Positions 25,151 through 33,530 of a stretch of DNA of 64,000 nt are shown piece by piece (within the stretch, counting starts at the first letter, position 1; every line of letters starts with the position of its first letter). The notes under the pieces were generated by a model. That model ran no database searches, had not been told where the DNA came from, and saw only the letters and a program-made list of their open reading frames with translations. The stretch comes from Betaproteobacteria bacterium UBA5216 (GTDB taxonomy: Bacteria > Pseudomonadota > Gammaproteobacteria > Burkholderiales > SG8-41): positions 10,484-74,483 of the forward strand of contig DHVE01000117.1 in NCBI GenBank assembly GCA_002412495.1, given 5' to 3'. Both the position numbers and the translations under genes were made by a program.

Positions 25151-26131
25151 ATGCCATACATCCCTCGAAACCGCGCCGTTTGCTTTAGCCTCGCCGGTCT
25201 GGCGCTCTGCGCATCCATGAATGCCGGCGCACAGCAGTTTCCGTCGCGCAATATGCTGGCGGTCGTGCCCTATGCACCCGGTGGTTCCATCGACGTGATG
25301 ACACGCACCGTGATGGCGCGTTTGTCCGAGACGCTGGGCCGCACCATTCTCGTCGATAACCGGCCGGGCGCGTCGGGCATGATCGGCACGGAACAAATCA
25401 CCAAGGCCGATCCGGACGGGCACATACTGCTCGGCCACACGTCGTCATACACCGGCACCGCCGCCATACGCGCCAAGCTGCCGTTCGACCCGGCGCGCGC
25501 CATCGTGCCGGTGGCGGGCATTGGAAAATCGTCGCTGGTGCTGGTCGTTCACCCTTCGTTGCCGGTGAAGACGGTGCGCGAGTTTGTCGAACTCGCGAAA
25601 AAAAATCCGGGAAAACTCAATTACGGCTCATCGGGCATTGGCGGCAATAATCACTTCTCGGGCGCGTTGTTCGATCTTGCCGCCGGCACCAAGATGATAC
25701 ACATCCCCTACAAGGGGATTTCGCTTGCCATGACCGCCGTGGCCTCCGGCGAGGTGGAAGTCGTCATCGCCAGTTCCGCGGCGGTTAATCCGCAGCTGCG
25801 CGCCGGACGCGTGCGCGCGCTCGGCATGAGCGGCAGCAAGCCTTCGCCCTTGCTGCCCGGATTGCCGTCGATTGCGCAATCCGGCGTGCCGGGATACGAA
25901 TACGAATTGTGGTGGGCAATCTTCGCGCCGACGGGTATACCCGCCGACCGGCTGAACTTTCTCAATGCGACCATCAACAAGCTGCTGGTTGGTCCCGAAC
26001 TGAAAAAATTTCTCGAACAAGAGAGCGCCGAAGCCTGGGTTGCCACGCCGCAACAACTCGCAAACCTGCTGCCGACGGAAATCGACCGCTACCGCAAAGT
26101 GGCGAAAGCCGCGGGCATCCCCATGCAGTAG
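25151..26131 (+). CDS. Bug/TctC-family tripartite tricarboxylate receptor (copy 7)
   Basis: Receptor of 326 aa from ATG 25151 (AGGA upstream). Signal peptide to NAGAQQ. The mature start is QFPSRNMLAVVPYAPGGSID, so the usual KPI is RNM. VDNRPGASGMIGTE, PYKGISLAMTAVASGE and GVPGYEYELWW follow. The upstream gap holds an AT-rich TTGTTTTT tract. It is followed by a small cupin gene in the same direction. Confidence 0.9.
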   Translation: MPYIPRNRAVCFSLAGLALCASMNAGAQQFPSRNMLAVVPYAPGGSIDVMTRTVMARLSETLGRTILVDNRPGASGMIGTEQITKADPDGHILLGHTSSYTGTAAIRAKLPFDPARAIVPVAGIGKSSLVLVVHPSLPVKTVREFVELAKKNPGKLNYGSSGIGGNNHFSGALFDLAAGTKMIHIPYKGISLAMTAVASGEVEVVIASSAAVNPQLRAGRVRALGMSGSKPSPLLPGLPSIAQSGVPGYEYELWWAIFAPTGIPADRLNFLNATINKLLVGPELKKFLEQESAEAWVATPQQLANLLPTEIDRYRKVAKAAGIPMQ

Positions 26132-26196
26132 TACGCGCCGTCCGCCGCATCGCGCATCCCCATGCAAAACAATAAATCGTAATTTCAGAGGCAACC

Positions 26197-26589
26197 ATGG
26201 ATCACACCTCCCCCCCGGCCCTGCCGCCCGGCGTTGAATTAAAACCGCTGTCCGAGTGGGTATGGGAGCCGAACAAATCCGGCCGCCATAACGCTTACCT
26301 GTTCGGCCATCCGAGCAAACCGGGTCCGTACATCTACGCCACTAAATGGCCGCCGCACAGCAAGGCGCTCGCGCACAAACATCCCGATGCGCGTTATGCC
26401 GTGGTACTCGAAGGCGTGCATTACATCGGCTACGGCGACAAATACGACGAAACCAAGCTCCATCGTCACGCGCAAGGCACGTGGTTCACCGAGCCGGCGA
26501 ATCAAGGGCACTTCGGTCTGACCAAGGACGAAGGCACGGTGCTGTATTTTTACGGCATGGGGCCGAGTGCGTTTGAGCCGCTGGAGTAA
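26197..26589 (+). CDS. Cupin-domain protein
   Basis: Single-domain cupin of 130 aa. KWPPHSKALAHKHPDARYAVVLEG is the first cupin motif with metal-binding His, and GTWFTEPANQGHFGL is the second with its His. No signal peptide. It could be a dioxygenase, isomerase or sugar/acid-binding protein. Located after Bug copy 7 and probably co-transcribed. Specific activity unknown. Confidence 0.8.
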   Translation: MDHTSPPALPPGVELKPLSEWVWEPNKSGRHNAYLFGHPSKPGPYIYATKWPPHSKALAHKHPDARYAVVLEGVHYIGYGDKYDETKLHRHAQGTWFTEPANQGHFGLTKDEGTVLYFYGMGPSAFEPLE

Positions 26590-26628
26590 CGAGGCCTCAC
26601 TCGCCGGTTAGCTCGCCTGCGGGGCGTG

Positions 26629-27567
26629 TCACTGACCGGGGGCACCGCTGTTCGCCTTTTTCACAAACGCCAGCACGGCCGCCAGGCCGGCGTTGTCGCC
26701 GTAGATTCGCTTGTCTGATTCCAGCCGCCCCAACGCGCCATCCGGAAGTTTTGCGCCCCGTTCCAGCAGGTACAGCGCCACCGGCCAGTTTTGCGTGTTG
26801 ATGGCCGTGTTTACCGCGCTGTGGCCCTGGCCGTTCAGCAAGCGCACGTCCGCCCGGTGTTCGATCAGCGTCTTGATCACCGCGACATCAATGCCTTGCC
26901 CGCCCGCCATAAAAAACGCGGGATCGCCCAAGTTTGACTTCTGATTGGGTTGCGCCCCGGCCTTCAGCAACAACACCATCGGCTCGGTCCCGTGCGTACG
27001 CGTGAGCCCGATGGCCGCTTCCAGCGGCAGAATCGACGTGCGGCCACCGATATTGGGATTCGCGCCCGCCGCCAACACGGCGCGCAACATGTCGATGCCT
27101 TGCGGGGTGTTGCGCAGCTTTTCCAGTGTCAGGGTTAACACGGTAGTGTCGCTCACGCCCCTGGCGTTGATTTTCGCGTTCGGCAATGCCGCTTTTACCG
27201 CATCAAGGTCTCCGGACTTGATGGCTTTTTCCAGCGTGCGTTCCGGTCCTTCGGCGAACTCATAGACATTGCCATCGGCATCGGTGTGGCGAATCATCGT
27301 ACTGCTTCCGTATATCAGACCTGCCGCCACGATGATCACCGGCGACGCAGCCAGCAGAAACGCCGCGCCCCGCAGCCACGGTGAGGCCGCGAACACGAAC
27401 AATGCCACCGCCCCGGCCAGCGCGCCAGCCGGCACCAGCATGAACCCGATGAAGCGCACGAGCGGGGTGTGCGACGGCCCGGCGAACGCAAGACCCAGGA
27501 CAAACATCAGGCCCAGCGCCGCCACATCCAGCGCGACCATGATCCAGAAAACTATCTTGGGAAGCAT
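26629..27567 (-). CDS. Membrane-anchored ankyrin-repeat protein (paralogue A)
   Basis: About 312 aa with three hydrophobic helices in residues 4-100 (FWIMVALDVAALGLMFVLG; FIGFMLVPAGALAGAVALF; GAAFLLAASPVIIVAAGL), followed by ankyrin repeats to the end. Examples are IKSGDLDAVKAALPNAKIN, LRAVLAAGANPNIGG, MVLLLKAGAQPNQKS and IKTLIEHRADVRLL. The ATG at 27567 is placed by comparison with the neighbour, which starts with the same MLPKI. Ankyrin domains bind partner proteins, and here they would face one side of the inner membrane. No other partner gene is recognised beside the pair. Confidence 0.8.
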   Translation of the reverse strand: MLPKIVFWIMVALDVAALGLMFVLGLAFAGPSHTPLVRFIGFMLVPAGALAGAVALFVFAASPWLRGAAFLLAASPVIIVAAGLIYGSSTMIRHTDADGNVYEFAEGPERTLEKAIKSGDLDAVKAALPNAKINARGVSDTTVLTLTLEKLRNTPQGIDMLRAVLAAGANPNIGGRTSILPLEAAIGLTRTHGTEPMVLLLKAGAQPNQKSNLGDPAFFMAGGQGIDVAVIKTLIEHRADVRLLNGQGHSAVNTAINTQNWPVALYLLERGAKLPDGALGRLESDKRIYGDNAGLAAVLAFVKKANSGAPGQ

Positions 27568-27871
27568 GTGGCAATCACCCTGAGTGAAATCGGACAATCC
27601 AGCCAGCCGCGCACCGGATCGCGAGGGAGTTTACTATTTTGGCAGCCTTCATTCGTCGTAACTATTTAGGTTCGATGGAAAACGTAATCGAAATTACCAA
27701 CGGTTCAATTCCTTCCCCTTCAGGGGGAAGGCGGGGAAGGAGTTACTTCGAAGTGCCTTTTTCCTTGGAATTTGAACAGTTACCGTTCGTCGCTGATTTT
27801 CAAGCATGCCGGACTTGCCGGGCAACCGGCCTGTTTTGCACCCGGCGCACCCGTTGCGCTTCGCGCGAACC
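27568..27871. repeat. Gap between the ankyrin paralogues with a GGGGAAGG hairpin
   Basis: About 300 bases with no gene. CCTTCCCC at 27711-27718 can pair with GGGGAAGG at 27724-27731 or with a second copy at 27733-27740, giving two alternative stems. The part next to paralogue A (ATTTTGGCAGCCTTCATTCG) resembles the same position upstream of paralogue B (ATTTTAGCGCCGTTCATTCG). The duplication therefore appears to include the control region. Confidence 0.5.
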
Positions 27872-28813
27872 TTATCGCTGCCCCTGCCGACCCGCGTTGG
27901 CTTTTTTCACAAACGCCAGCACGGCCGCCAACCCGTCGCTATCGCCATCGGCTCGCTGGGCCGATTCCAGCCGCTCCAACGCAACATCCGGAATTTTTGC
28001 GCCCTTTTCCAGCAGGTACAGCGCCACGGGCCAATTTTGCCGGTTAATGGCCTTGTACACGGCACTATAGCCCTGCTCATTCAGCAATTTCACATCCGCA
28101 CGGTTTTCGATCAGAGTCTTCATCACCGCGAGGTCAATGCCTCTATTCGCCGCCGCGAAGAATACAGGTTCGCCGCCAACCGACGTCTGATTCGGTTTCG
28201 CTCCCGCTTTTAACAGCATCATCATCGGTTCGGTACCGTGCGTTCGCGTCATTTCGATGGCCCGTTCCAGCGGCGGAATCGAACTGCCGCCGCCTTCATT
28301 GGGATTGGCGCCAGCCTCCAGAACGGCGCGCAGTATTTCAATGCCTTGCCGGGTGTTGCGCAGCCTGTCCAGCGCCATGGTCAGCGCCGTCATTTCGCTA
28401 AACCCCTTGGCGTTGATCTTCGCACGCGGCAAGGCCAGCTTCACGGCTTCGAAATCCCCGGACTGGATGGCTTCCGCCAGCGCGCGTTCCGCCCCCTCGG
28501 CGAACTCATGAAAATTGCCGCCGGCATCCGTGTGACGGCTCGGCGTGTTCTTCGCATTCGAAAAGGTAATCGCCACGATGATCACGGGCGACACGGCCAG
28601 CACAAACGCCACGCCACGCAGCACCGGCGTGGCCGAATACACAAACAACACCACCGCCGCGACCAGTACGCCGGTCGGCAAGAGCATGAATTGCACCACA
28701 TTCAGGAGATATTTCTGCGACGGCCCCGCAAACCCGACGCCCAGTAGAAATACCAATCCCAGTGCCACCGCATCCAGCGACACCATGATCCAAAAAAATA
28801 TTTTGGGAAGCAT
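27872..28813 (-). CDS. Membrane-anchored ankyrin-repeat protein (paralogue B)
   Basis: About 313 aa and alignable along its whole length with paralogue A: same MLPKIxFWIMV start, same three membrane helices, same repeat order ending LAAVLAFVKKANxG. The ATG at 28813 has GGAGG nine bases upstream. Differences concentrate in the second and third membrane helices (FMLLPTGVLVAAVVLFVY) and in the repeats' surface positions. Tandem duplication with both copies intact suggests different partners. Function unknown. Confidence 0.8.
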   Translation of the reverse strand: MLPKIFFWIMVSLDAVALGLVFLLGVGFAGPSQKYLLNVVQFMLLPTGVLVAAVVLFVYSATPVLRGVAFVLAVSPVIIVAITFSNAKNTPSRHTDAGGNFHEFAEGAERALAEAIQSGDFEAVKLALPRAKINAKGFSEMTALTMALDRLRNTRQGIEILRAVLEAGANPNEGGGSSIPPLERAIEMTRTHGTEPMMMLLKAGAKPNQTSVGGEPVFFAAANRGIDLAVMKTLIENRADVKLLNEQGYSAVYKAINRQNWPVALYLLEKGAKIPDVALERLESAQRADGDSDGLAAVLAFVKKANAGRQGQR

Positions 28814-29133
28814 GCGCAATTACCTCCATGGGAAGCAGACTATCCCCCGCGCCACCCGCCGGGACATGCGAGCGACGATTTTAGCGCCGTTCATTCGCAT
28901 GCGAAATATCGATGGTGTAGGGCTTTTCCGCACAAGCCGTAGAGCGTCAATAAGCGTAGCGCATTGCGCCGCATGGGGTTGGCTACCGAGATATGCGGTG
29001 CAATGCCCTTTGGTTATTGTGCACTACGCGGAATCGATGCTTGCAATCAAGGAAGTGATGCAAATCGGAAGATGTGGCCCCCGCTTTTCAAATGCAACCG
29101 GCGTAGGAATCCAGTCATCCATATCGTACGCAA
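28814..29133. repeat. Gap with imperfect palindromic repeat (28944-29029)
   Basis: About 320 bases without a gene. GCGTCAATAAGCGTAGCGC at 28944 onward, running into ATTGCGCCGCAT, pairs with ATGCGGTGCAATGCCC and then TTATTGTGCACTACGC ending at 29029. This makes a long imperfect hairpin with a roughly 18-base loop. It looks like a dispersed intergenic palindromic repeat. The left part holds the upstream region of ankyrin paralogue B. Confidence 0.55.
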
Positions 29134-30333
29134 CTACGCCGTCTCCTCCGGCAACCAAAGCACTATCACCGCCTTCACCGCCGCGACCCCCGCCATGATC
29201 CACAGCAGAGTGGCAAAGCCCATGCTTTTCACCATCGGCCCGAGCAACCACACCGCCGCCGAGCTGATGCCGAACGCCACGGTGAGGCGCATGCCGGCGA
29301 TGCGCGAACGCAGCCGGTCATCGACGTAGCGCACGATCATGGCATCGGTGAATGGGATCGATCCGAACACGAAAATCATCACCGCCAGCAGCGCGGCAAA
29401 CAAAAACCAGTGCTGTGTGTGCGCGGCGATGATCAGCAGCGGAATCTGGATCACCGACATCCACAGTTGCAGCGGCTTGAACGGCATGCGGTCGATCAAG
29501 CGACCGACCACCAACTGCGCGAACGAGGCGATCATGTAGATCAGCGCCAAGAGCGCGCCGAGCACCGCGGGATCTTCGAGCACGCCGCGAAAGGCCTCGG
29601 TCAACAACTGCGCGTTGCCGTTGGTGGTGAAGTTAAACAGCAGGCTGCTGACCACGGCGGTGGCTGTCATTACGAGGAACACGCGCGCCAGCAGCGCCGG
29701 CGCGAGCACGACTTTCGCCTTGCCGCCCTTGCCTTTGGACGGCGCGTGCAGTTCTTTCGGACAGGTGATGATGAAAATTATCCCGCAGGCAATGGCAATA
29801 ATGCCGGGCACGATGAACGCGGCGCGCCAGCCGATCCACTTCACGAGAAACCCGGTGACCAGCGCGGCCACCGCGATGCCGAGGTTGCCGGCCAGTCCGT
29901 TAAGGCCGATAACGGCGCCCGGATTGGGCGCGTTTTGCACCAGCATCGGGATGCCCACCGGATGATAAATCGCGGAGAACGCGCCCAGCAGCGTCAGCGC
30001 CGCCGCGATTTGCCAGGCGCTGTGCGTCAACGCGACCAGCAGTGCGGAGACGCCCATGCCGATGAAAAAAATGATCATCATCACGCGGCGGCCCCACAGA
30101 TCGCCAAGGCGCCCGGCCGGCAACGCGCCGAGTCCGAAGGCCGCGAACGCGCCGACGCTGTAGGGCATGAGGTCTTCCCATTTGGCGAAGCCGAATTCGG
30201 CGGCAATCGAGGCCACCGCCGTGGCGAAGATCAGCAGAAACATGTGGTCTATGCCGTGCGCCACATTGAGCAACAGGCTGACGATGCGGGGAAATCCGTT
30301 GGCTTGCAAGGGCGCTGGCAAAGTGCTGTTCAT
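29134..30333 (-). CDS. MFS transporter
   Basis: Major facilitator permease of 399 aa with about 12 hydrophobic segments. The cytoplasmic loop motif is PAGRLGDLWGRRVMM near residue 75, and a matching RLIDRMPFKPLQ loop lies in the second half. LNVAHGIDHMFLL near the start lies in the first helix. The frame is open upstream of the ATG at 30333 but that part is not membrane-like. It diverges from Bug copy 8 over about 110 bases. Substrate unknown, perhaps an organic acid or drug. Confidence 0.87.
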   Translation of the reverse strand: MNSTLPAPLQANGFPRIVSLLLNVAHGIDHMFLLIFATAVASIAAEFGFAKWEDLMPYSVGAFAAFGLGALPAGRLGDLWGRRVMMIIFFIGMGVSALLVALTHSAWQIAAALTLLGAFSAIYHPVGIPMLVQNAPNPGAVIGLNGLAGNLGIAVAALVTGFLVKWIGWRAAFIVPGIIAIACGIIFIITCPKELHAPSKGKGGKAKVVLAPALLARVFLVMTATAVVSSLLFNFTTNGNAQLLTEAFRGVLEDPAVLGALLALIYMIASFAQLVVGRLIDRMPFKPLQLWMSVIQIPLLIIAAHTQHWFLFAALLAVMIFVFGSIPFTDAMIVRYVDDRLRSRIAGMRLTVAFGISSAAVWLLGPMVKSMGFATLLWIMAGVAAVKAVIVLWLPEETA

Positions 30334-30446
30334 GGCGTAGAGTAGGTTTTCTTTCGCTACAATAGCCTTGGTGACGCGGCAATACAACCATTCCACCAGC
30401 CGCCTCTATGTGGACCTTTACGTTTATTCCTGCCTTGCCATTCCAT

Positions 30447-31442
30447 ATGACTCTTTTCATCCGCACCCTCGTTGCCGTGATGGCCGCGCTCTCGTTGGCT
30501 GCTTGGACGTGTTGCGCGGTCGCGCAGTCTGCCGCGCCAGCGCCATACCCCACCAAACCCATTCGCATGCTCATACCGTCGCCGCCCGGCGGCGGCACGG
30601 ATATTCTCGGGCGTCTGCTGCAACAAGGCATGCTGGATTTGTGGGCGCAGCCGGTGGTGGTCGACAATCGCGGCGGCGCCAGCGGGCAGATCGCCGCGGC
30701 GGCGGTTGCTAAATCCGCGCCCGATGGCTACACGCTGTTGTTCACCTACAGCAATGTGCTCACCGTGGGCCTGCCGCTCTATGGCAAGGTGCCGTATGAC
30801 CCGATGCGCGATTTTGCGTCGATTGCCATGATGGCGCATGTGCCGGGCGTGCTGGTGGCGCATCCGTCGTTCCCCGGGAAGACAGTCGCCGACATTATCA
30901 AAATGGCCAAGGCCAAACCGGGCGCGATGAATCACGGCACGGCGAGTATCGGATCAAGCTCGCACATGAACATGTCGTTGTTCAAGCAGATGGCGGGCAT
31001 AGACATGTTGCAGGTGTCTTACCCCGGCGATACGCCCGCGTTGGTGGCGCTGCTCGGCGGGCATGTGCCGTTTTCGTTCAGTCACGTGGTGGCGGCGCTG
31101 CCGCACATTCAAAGCGGAAAACTGCGCGCGATAGCCGTTGCAACGGCGCAACGCGTGCCGAACCTGCCCGACGTGCCAACGGTTGCGGAGAGCGGCTTGC
31201 CCGGTTACGAGGGCCTGCTGTTTTATCTGCTGACGGCGCCGGCGAAAACGCCGCCCGCGCTGATCAACAAACTGCACGAGGCCGTAAAACAAATCAAACA
31301 AACCGCCGCGGTGAAACAACGTTTTGCGTCGATGGGCGCGGTGTCGTTCGACATGACGCCCGCCGAGATGGGGCCGTATTTGCAAAGCGAACTCGACAAA
31401 TGGACGCGCGTGATCAAAGCCGTCGGCATCAAGCCCGAGTAA
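30447..31442 (+). CDS. Bug/TctC-family tripartite tricarboxylate receptor (copy 8)
   Basis: Receptor of 331 aa. The start at 30447 opens a signal peptide ending CAVAQ. The mature part begins APYPTKPIRMLIPSPPGGGTD. VDNRGGASGQIAAAA replaces the ENRPGAGG block and the ligand loop reads SYPGDTPALVALLGGHV, so the PYKG motif is lost. LPGYEGLLFYLL and a C-terminal WTRVIKAVGIKPE are typical. It is followed after 58 bases by an LLM flavin enzyme with its own AT-rich leader. Confidence 0.9.
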   Translation: MTLFIRTLVAVMAALSLAAWTCCAVAQSAAPAPYPTKPIRMLIPSPPGGGTDILGRLLQQGMLDLWAQPVVVDNRGGASGQIAAAAVAKSAPDGYTLLFTYSNVLTVGLPLYGKVPYDPMRDFASIAMMAHVPGVLVAHPSFPGKTVADIIKMAKAKPGAMNHGTASIGSSSHMNMSLFKQMAGIDMLQVSYPGDTPALVALLGGHVPFSFSHVVAALPHIQSGKLRAIAVATAQRVPNLPDVPTVAESGLPGYEGLLFYLLTAPAKTPPALINKLHEAVKQIKQTAAVKQRFASMGAVSFDMTPAEMGPYLQSELDKWTRVIKAVGIKPE

Positions 31443-31500
31443 AGCGATAATTATTCATTAAAAACATATACTTATATCAACCAGAGAAACAGGGGAATCC

Positions 31501-32526
31501 ATGGATATCGGCACGTTTCTACTCATGCAATCGCCCGCATTGAGTTCATCCCAGGAAATTTACGCGCGCGGCGTGGAGCAGGCGCAGGCCGCCGAGGCGT
31601 TGGGCTACCGCAACGTGTGGCTCGGCGAGCATCATTTTTCGTCGTACGGTTATCTGTCGCGCCCCGCGCAATTCGCCACGCACATCGCCGCAAAAACCAC
31701 CACGCTGCGCGTGGGCACCGCGGTCATCGTGGTGCCATTGCACCATCCGCTGGTGATCGCGGAAGAAATCGCCACGCTCGATCAGCTCTCCGGCGGGCGG
31801 CTCGACATCGGCTTTGGGCGCGGCTATCAGAATTACGAGTTCGAACGTTTTGGCATGGTGCTCGACGAGGCCCGGCACAAATGGGATGAGCAACTCGACA
31901 TCATCATCAGTTCGTTCAAGGGCAAGGCGTTCAGCTACGACGGCAAGCACTACAAACTGCCCGACACCATGGTGTTTCCGCAGCCGCTGCAAACGCCGCA
32001 TCCGCCGATCTGGATCGTGGCGCAAAGCCCGTATGCGCTTGAGGCCGCCGTGCGCCGCGGGTTTAACGTGCTCACCGGCGGCTTTGGCGTGACGGTGGAA
32101 CATCTCGGCGCCTTCGGCAAAATGTTCGAAGACGTGGTGGCGAAGGTGAACCCGCCCACCAAGCCGCGCGTGGGTGTGCAGCGCGCGATTTACGTCGCCG
32201 AAAGCGATGCCGATGCGCGCGACGCCGCCGAACACGCGCGCTGGAACATGCGCGTCACCATGAGTTTGCGCAATCACTATGAGCAGGTTGAAAACGGCAA
32301 GGCCATGCCGATCATCGCCAAGTCCGAGCCCACCATCGAAGACCTGCTCGAACACTATCTCATCATCGGCTCGCCGGAAACCTGCATCCGCCAGATCAAG
32401 ACGCTGCAATCGATCATGGGCATCACGCATTTCAATTGCAGCTTCTGGTTCGGCGACCTGAGTCAAAAACGCGTACTGCGTTCCATGGAGCGCTTTGCCA
32501 AAGAAGTGATGCCCGCGATCAAATAG
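31501..32526 (+). CDS. LLM-class flavin-dependent oxidoreductase
   Basis: Luciferase-like monooxygenase-family protein of 341 aa with an AGGGGAA ribosome site. Family blocks are WLGEHHFSSYGYLSRPAQFA near residue 40, GTAVIVVPLHHPLVIAEE, DQLSGGRLDIGFGRGYQ near residue 90 and PPIWIVAQSPYALEAA. C-terminal LIIGSPETCIRQI is also typical. Uses reduced flavin and O2 or F420-like cofactor; in Burkholderiales FMN is expected. Flanked on both sides by Bug receptors in the same direction, with copy 9 only eight bases away. Substrate unknown. Confidence 0.88.
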   Translation: MDIGTFLLMQSPALSSSQEIYARGVEQAQAAEALGYRNVWLGEHHFSSYGYLSRPAQFATHIAAKTTTLRVGTAVIVVPLHHPLVIAEEIATLDQLSGGRLDIGFGRGYQNYEFERFGMVLDEARHKWDEQLDIIISSFKGKAFSYDGKHYKLPDTMVFPQPLQTPHPPIWIVAQSPYALEAAVRRGFNVLTGGFGVTVEHLGAFGKMFEDVVAKVNPPTKPRVGVQRAIYVAESDADARDAAEHARWNMRVTMSLRNHYEQVENGKAMPIIAKSEPTIEDLLEHYLIIGSPETCIRQIKTLQSIMGITHFNCSFWFGDLSQKRVLRSMERFAKEVMPAIK

Positions 32527-32534
32527 CCTTCACC

Positions 32535-33524
32535 ATGATGCCCACGGCGCAAACCGTCGCGCGCGCGGCCATTGCAGTAACGGCCGCCACGCTTTTCGCT
32601 TTTTGCGGTATTTGCGCGGCGCAATCCGCTTATCCCGCCAAGCCCATACGCATCATCATTCCCAATCCGCCGGGTGGTGCAACCGATTTATTGGGGCGCC
32701 TCGTGGGCCGCAAGCTGACGGATAGCTGGGGACAACCTTCCGTCGCGGAGAATCGCGGCGGCGGCAACGGCATTATCGCGGGCGAAGCACTGACGCGCTC
32801 CGCGCCCGATGGCCACGCGTTGCTGCTGGTTTCCAGCACGCATATCATCACGCCGCTGCTGCACGCGGCCCCGTACGATACCGCCCGGGATTTTGCGGCA
32901 GTGGCCACCGTCGGCACCAGCGAGTTTCTGTTGGTGCTGCATCCCTCGGTGCCCGCAAACAATCTGAAAGAACTCATTGCGCTCGCCAAGGCCCGTCCGG
33001 GGCAGCTCAATCATGCGTCGGCGGGCAGCGGCACGCCGGGCCGCCTGGCGCTGGAAATGTTCAACATCATGACCGGCGTCAAAATTACCAATATTTCTTA
33101 CAAGGGCGCGGGGCCGGCGCTGACCGATCTGATCGGCGGCCAGTTGCATATGTTTCTGAACATCCCGCTGAATTTTCTGCCGCATCTCAAAAACGGCAAG
33201 ATCAAGGCCATCGCCATCTCCGGCGACAACCGCTTGCCGGCATTGCCGAATGTACCCACCTTCACCGAAGCCGGGCTGCCGGGCTTTGAAGCGCGTTACT
33301 GGTATGGCGTGCTGGCACCGGCCGCCACGCCTAGGGGCATCGTGGAAAAACTCTCGGCTGAAATCGGCAAACATCTGGCCACTGCGGATTTCAAGGAGCG
33401 GCTGCTAAGTTTGGGGGTTGATCCGATGATCAGCAGCCCCGATCAATACGCCGCGCTGATCAAGGCGGACACCGCGAAGTACGCCCGGATCATCAAGACG
33501 GCGAATATCCGGATCGAGGACTAA
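32535..33524 (+). CDS. Bug/TctC-family tripartite tricarboxylate receptor (copy 9)
   Basis: Receptor of 329 aa starting at the double ATG (32535), eight bases after the LLM gene stop, so probably co-translated. The signal peptide ends CGICAAQ. The mature start is SAYPAKPIRIIIPNPPGGATD and the block AENRGGGNGIIAGEAL replaces ENRPGAGGxIG. SYKGAGPALTDLIGGQLH and LPGFEARYWYG are canonical. It converges on the MmgE/PrpD gene. Confidence 0.9.
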   Translation: MMPTAQTVARAAIAVTAATLFAFCGICAAQSAYPAKPIRIIIPNPPGGATDLLGRLVGRKLTDSWGQPSVAENRGGGNGIIAGEALTRSAPDGHALLLVSSTHIITPLLHAAPYDTARDFAAVATVGTSEFLLVLHPSVPANNLKELIALAKARPGQLNHASAGSGTPGRLALEMFNIMTGVKITNISYKGAGPALTDLIGGQLHMFLNIPLNFLPHLKNGKIKAIAISGDNRLPALPNVPTFTEAGLPGFEARYWYGVLAPAATPRGIVEKLSAEIGKHLATADFKERLLSLGVDPMISSPDQYAALIKADTAKYARIIKTANIRIED

Positions 33525-33530
33525 GAGTAC

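Noticed and set aside
29410..30345. Long open frame on the plus strand opposite the MFS gene
   Set aside because: Translation is low-complexity Arg/Gln/His-rich and mirrors the MFS codons; no ribosome site or domain.
31546..32466. 306-codon open frame antisense to the LLM enzyme
   Set aside because: Shadow composition, no motif; the sense strand has a full-length family match.
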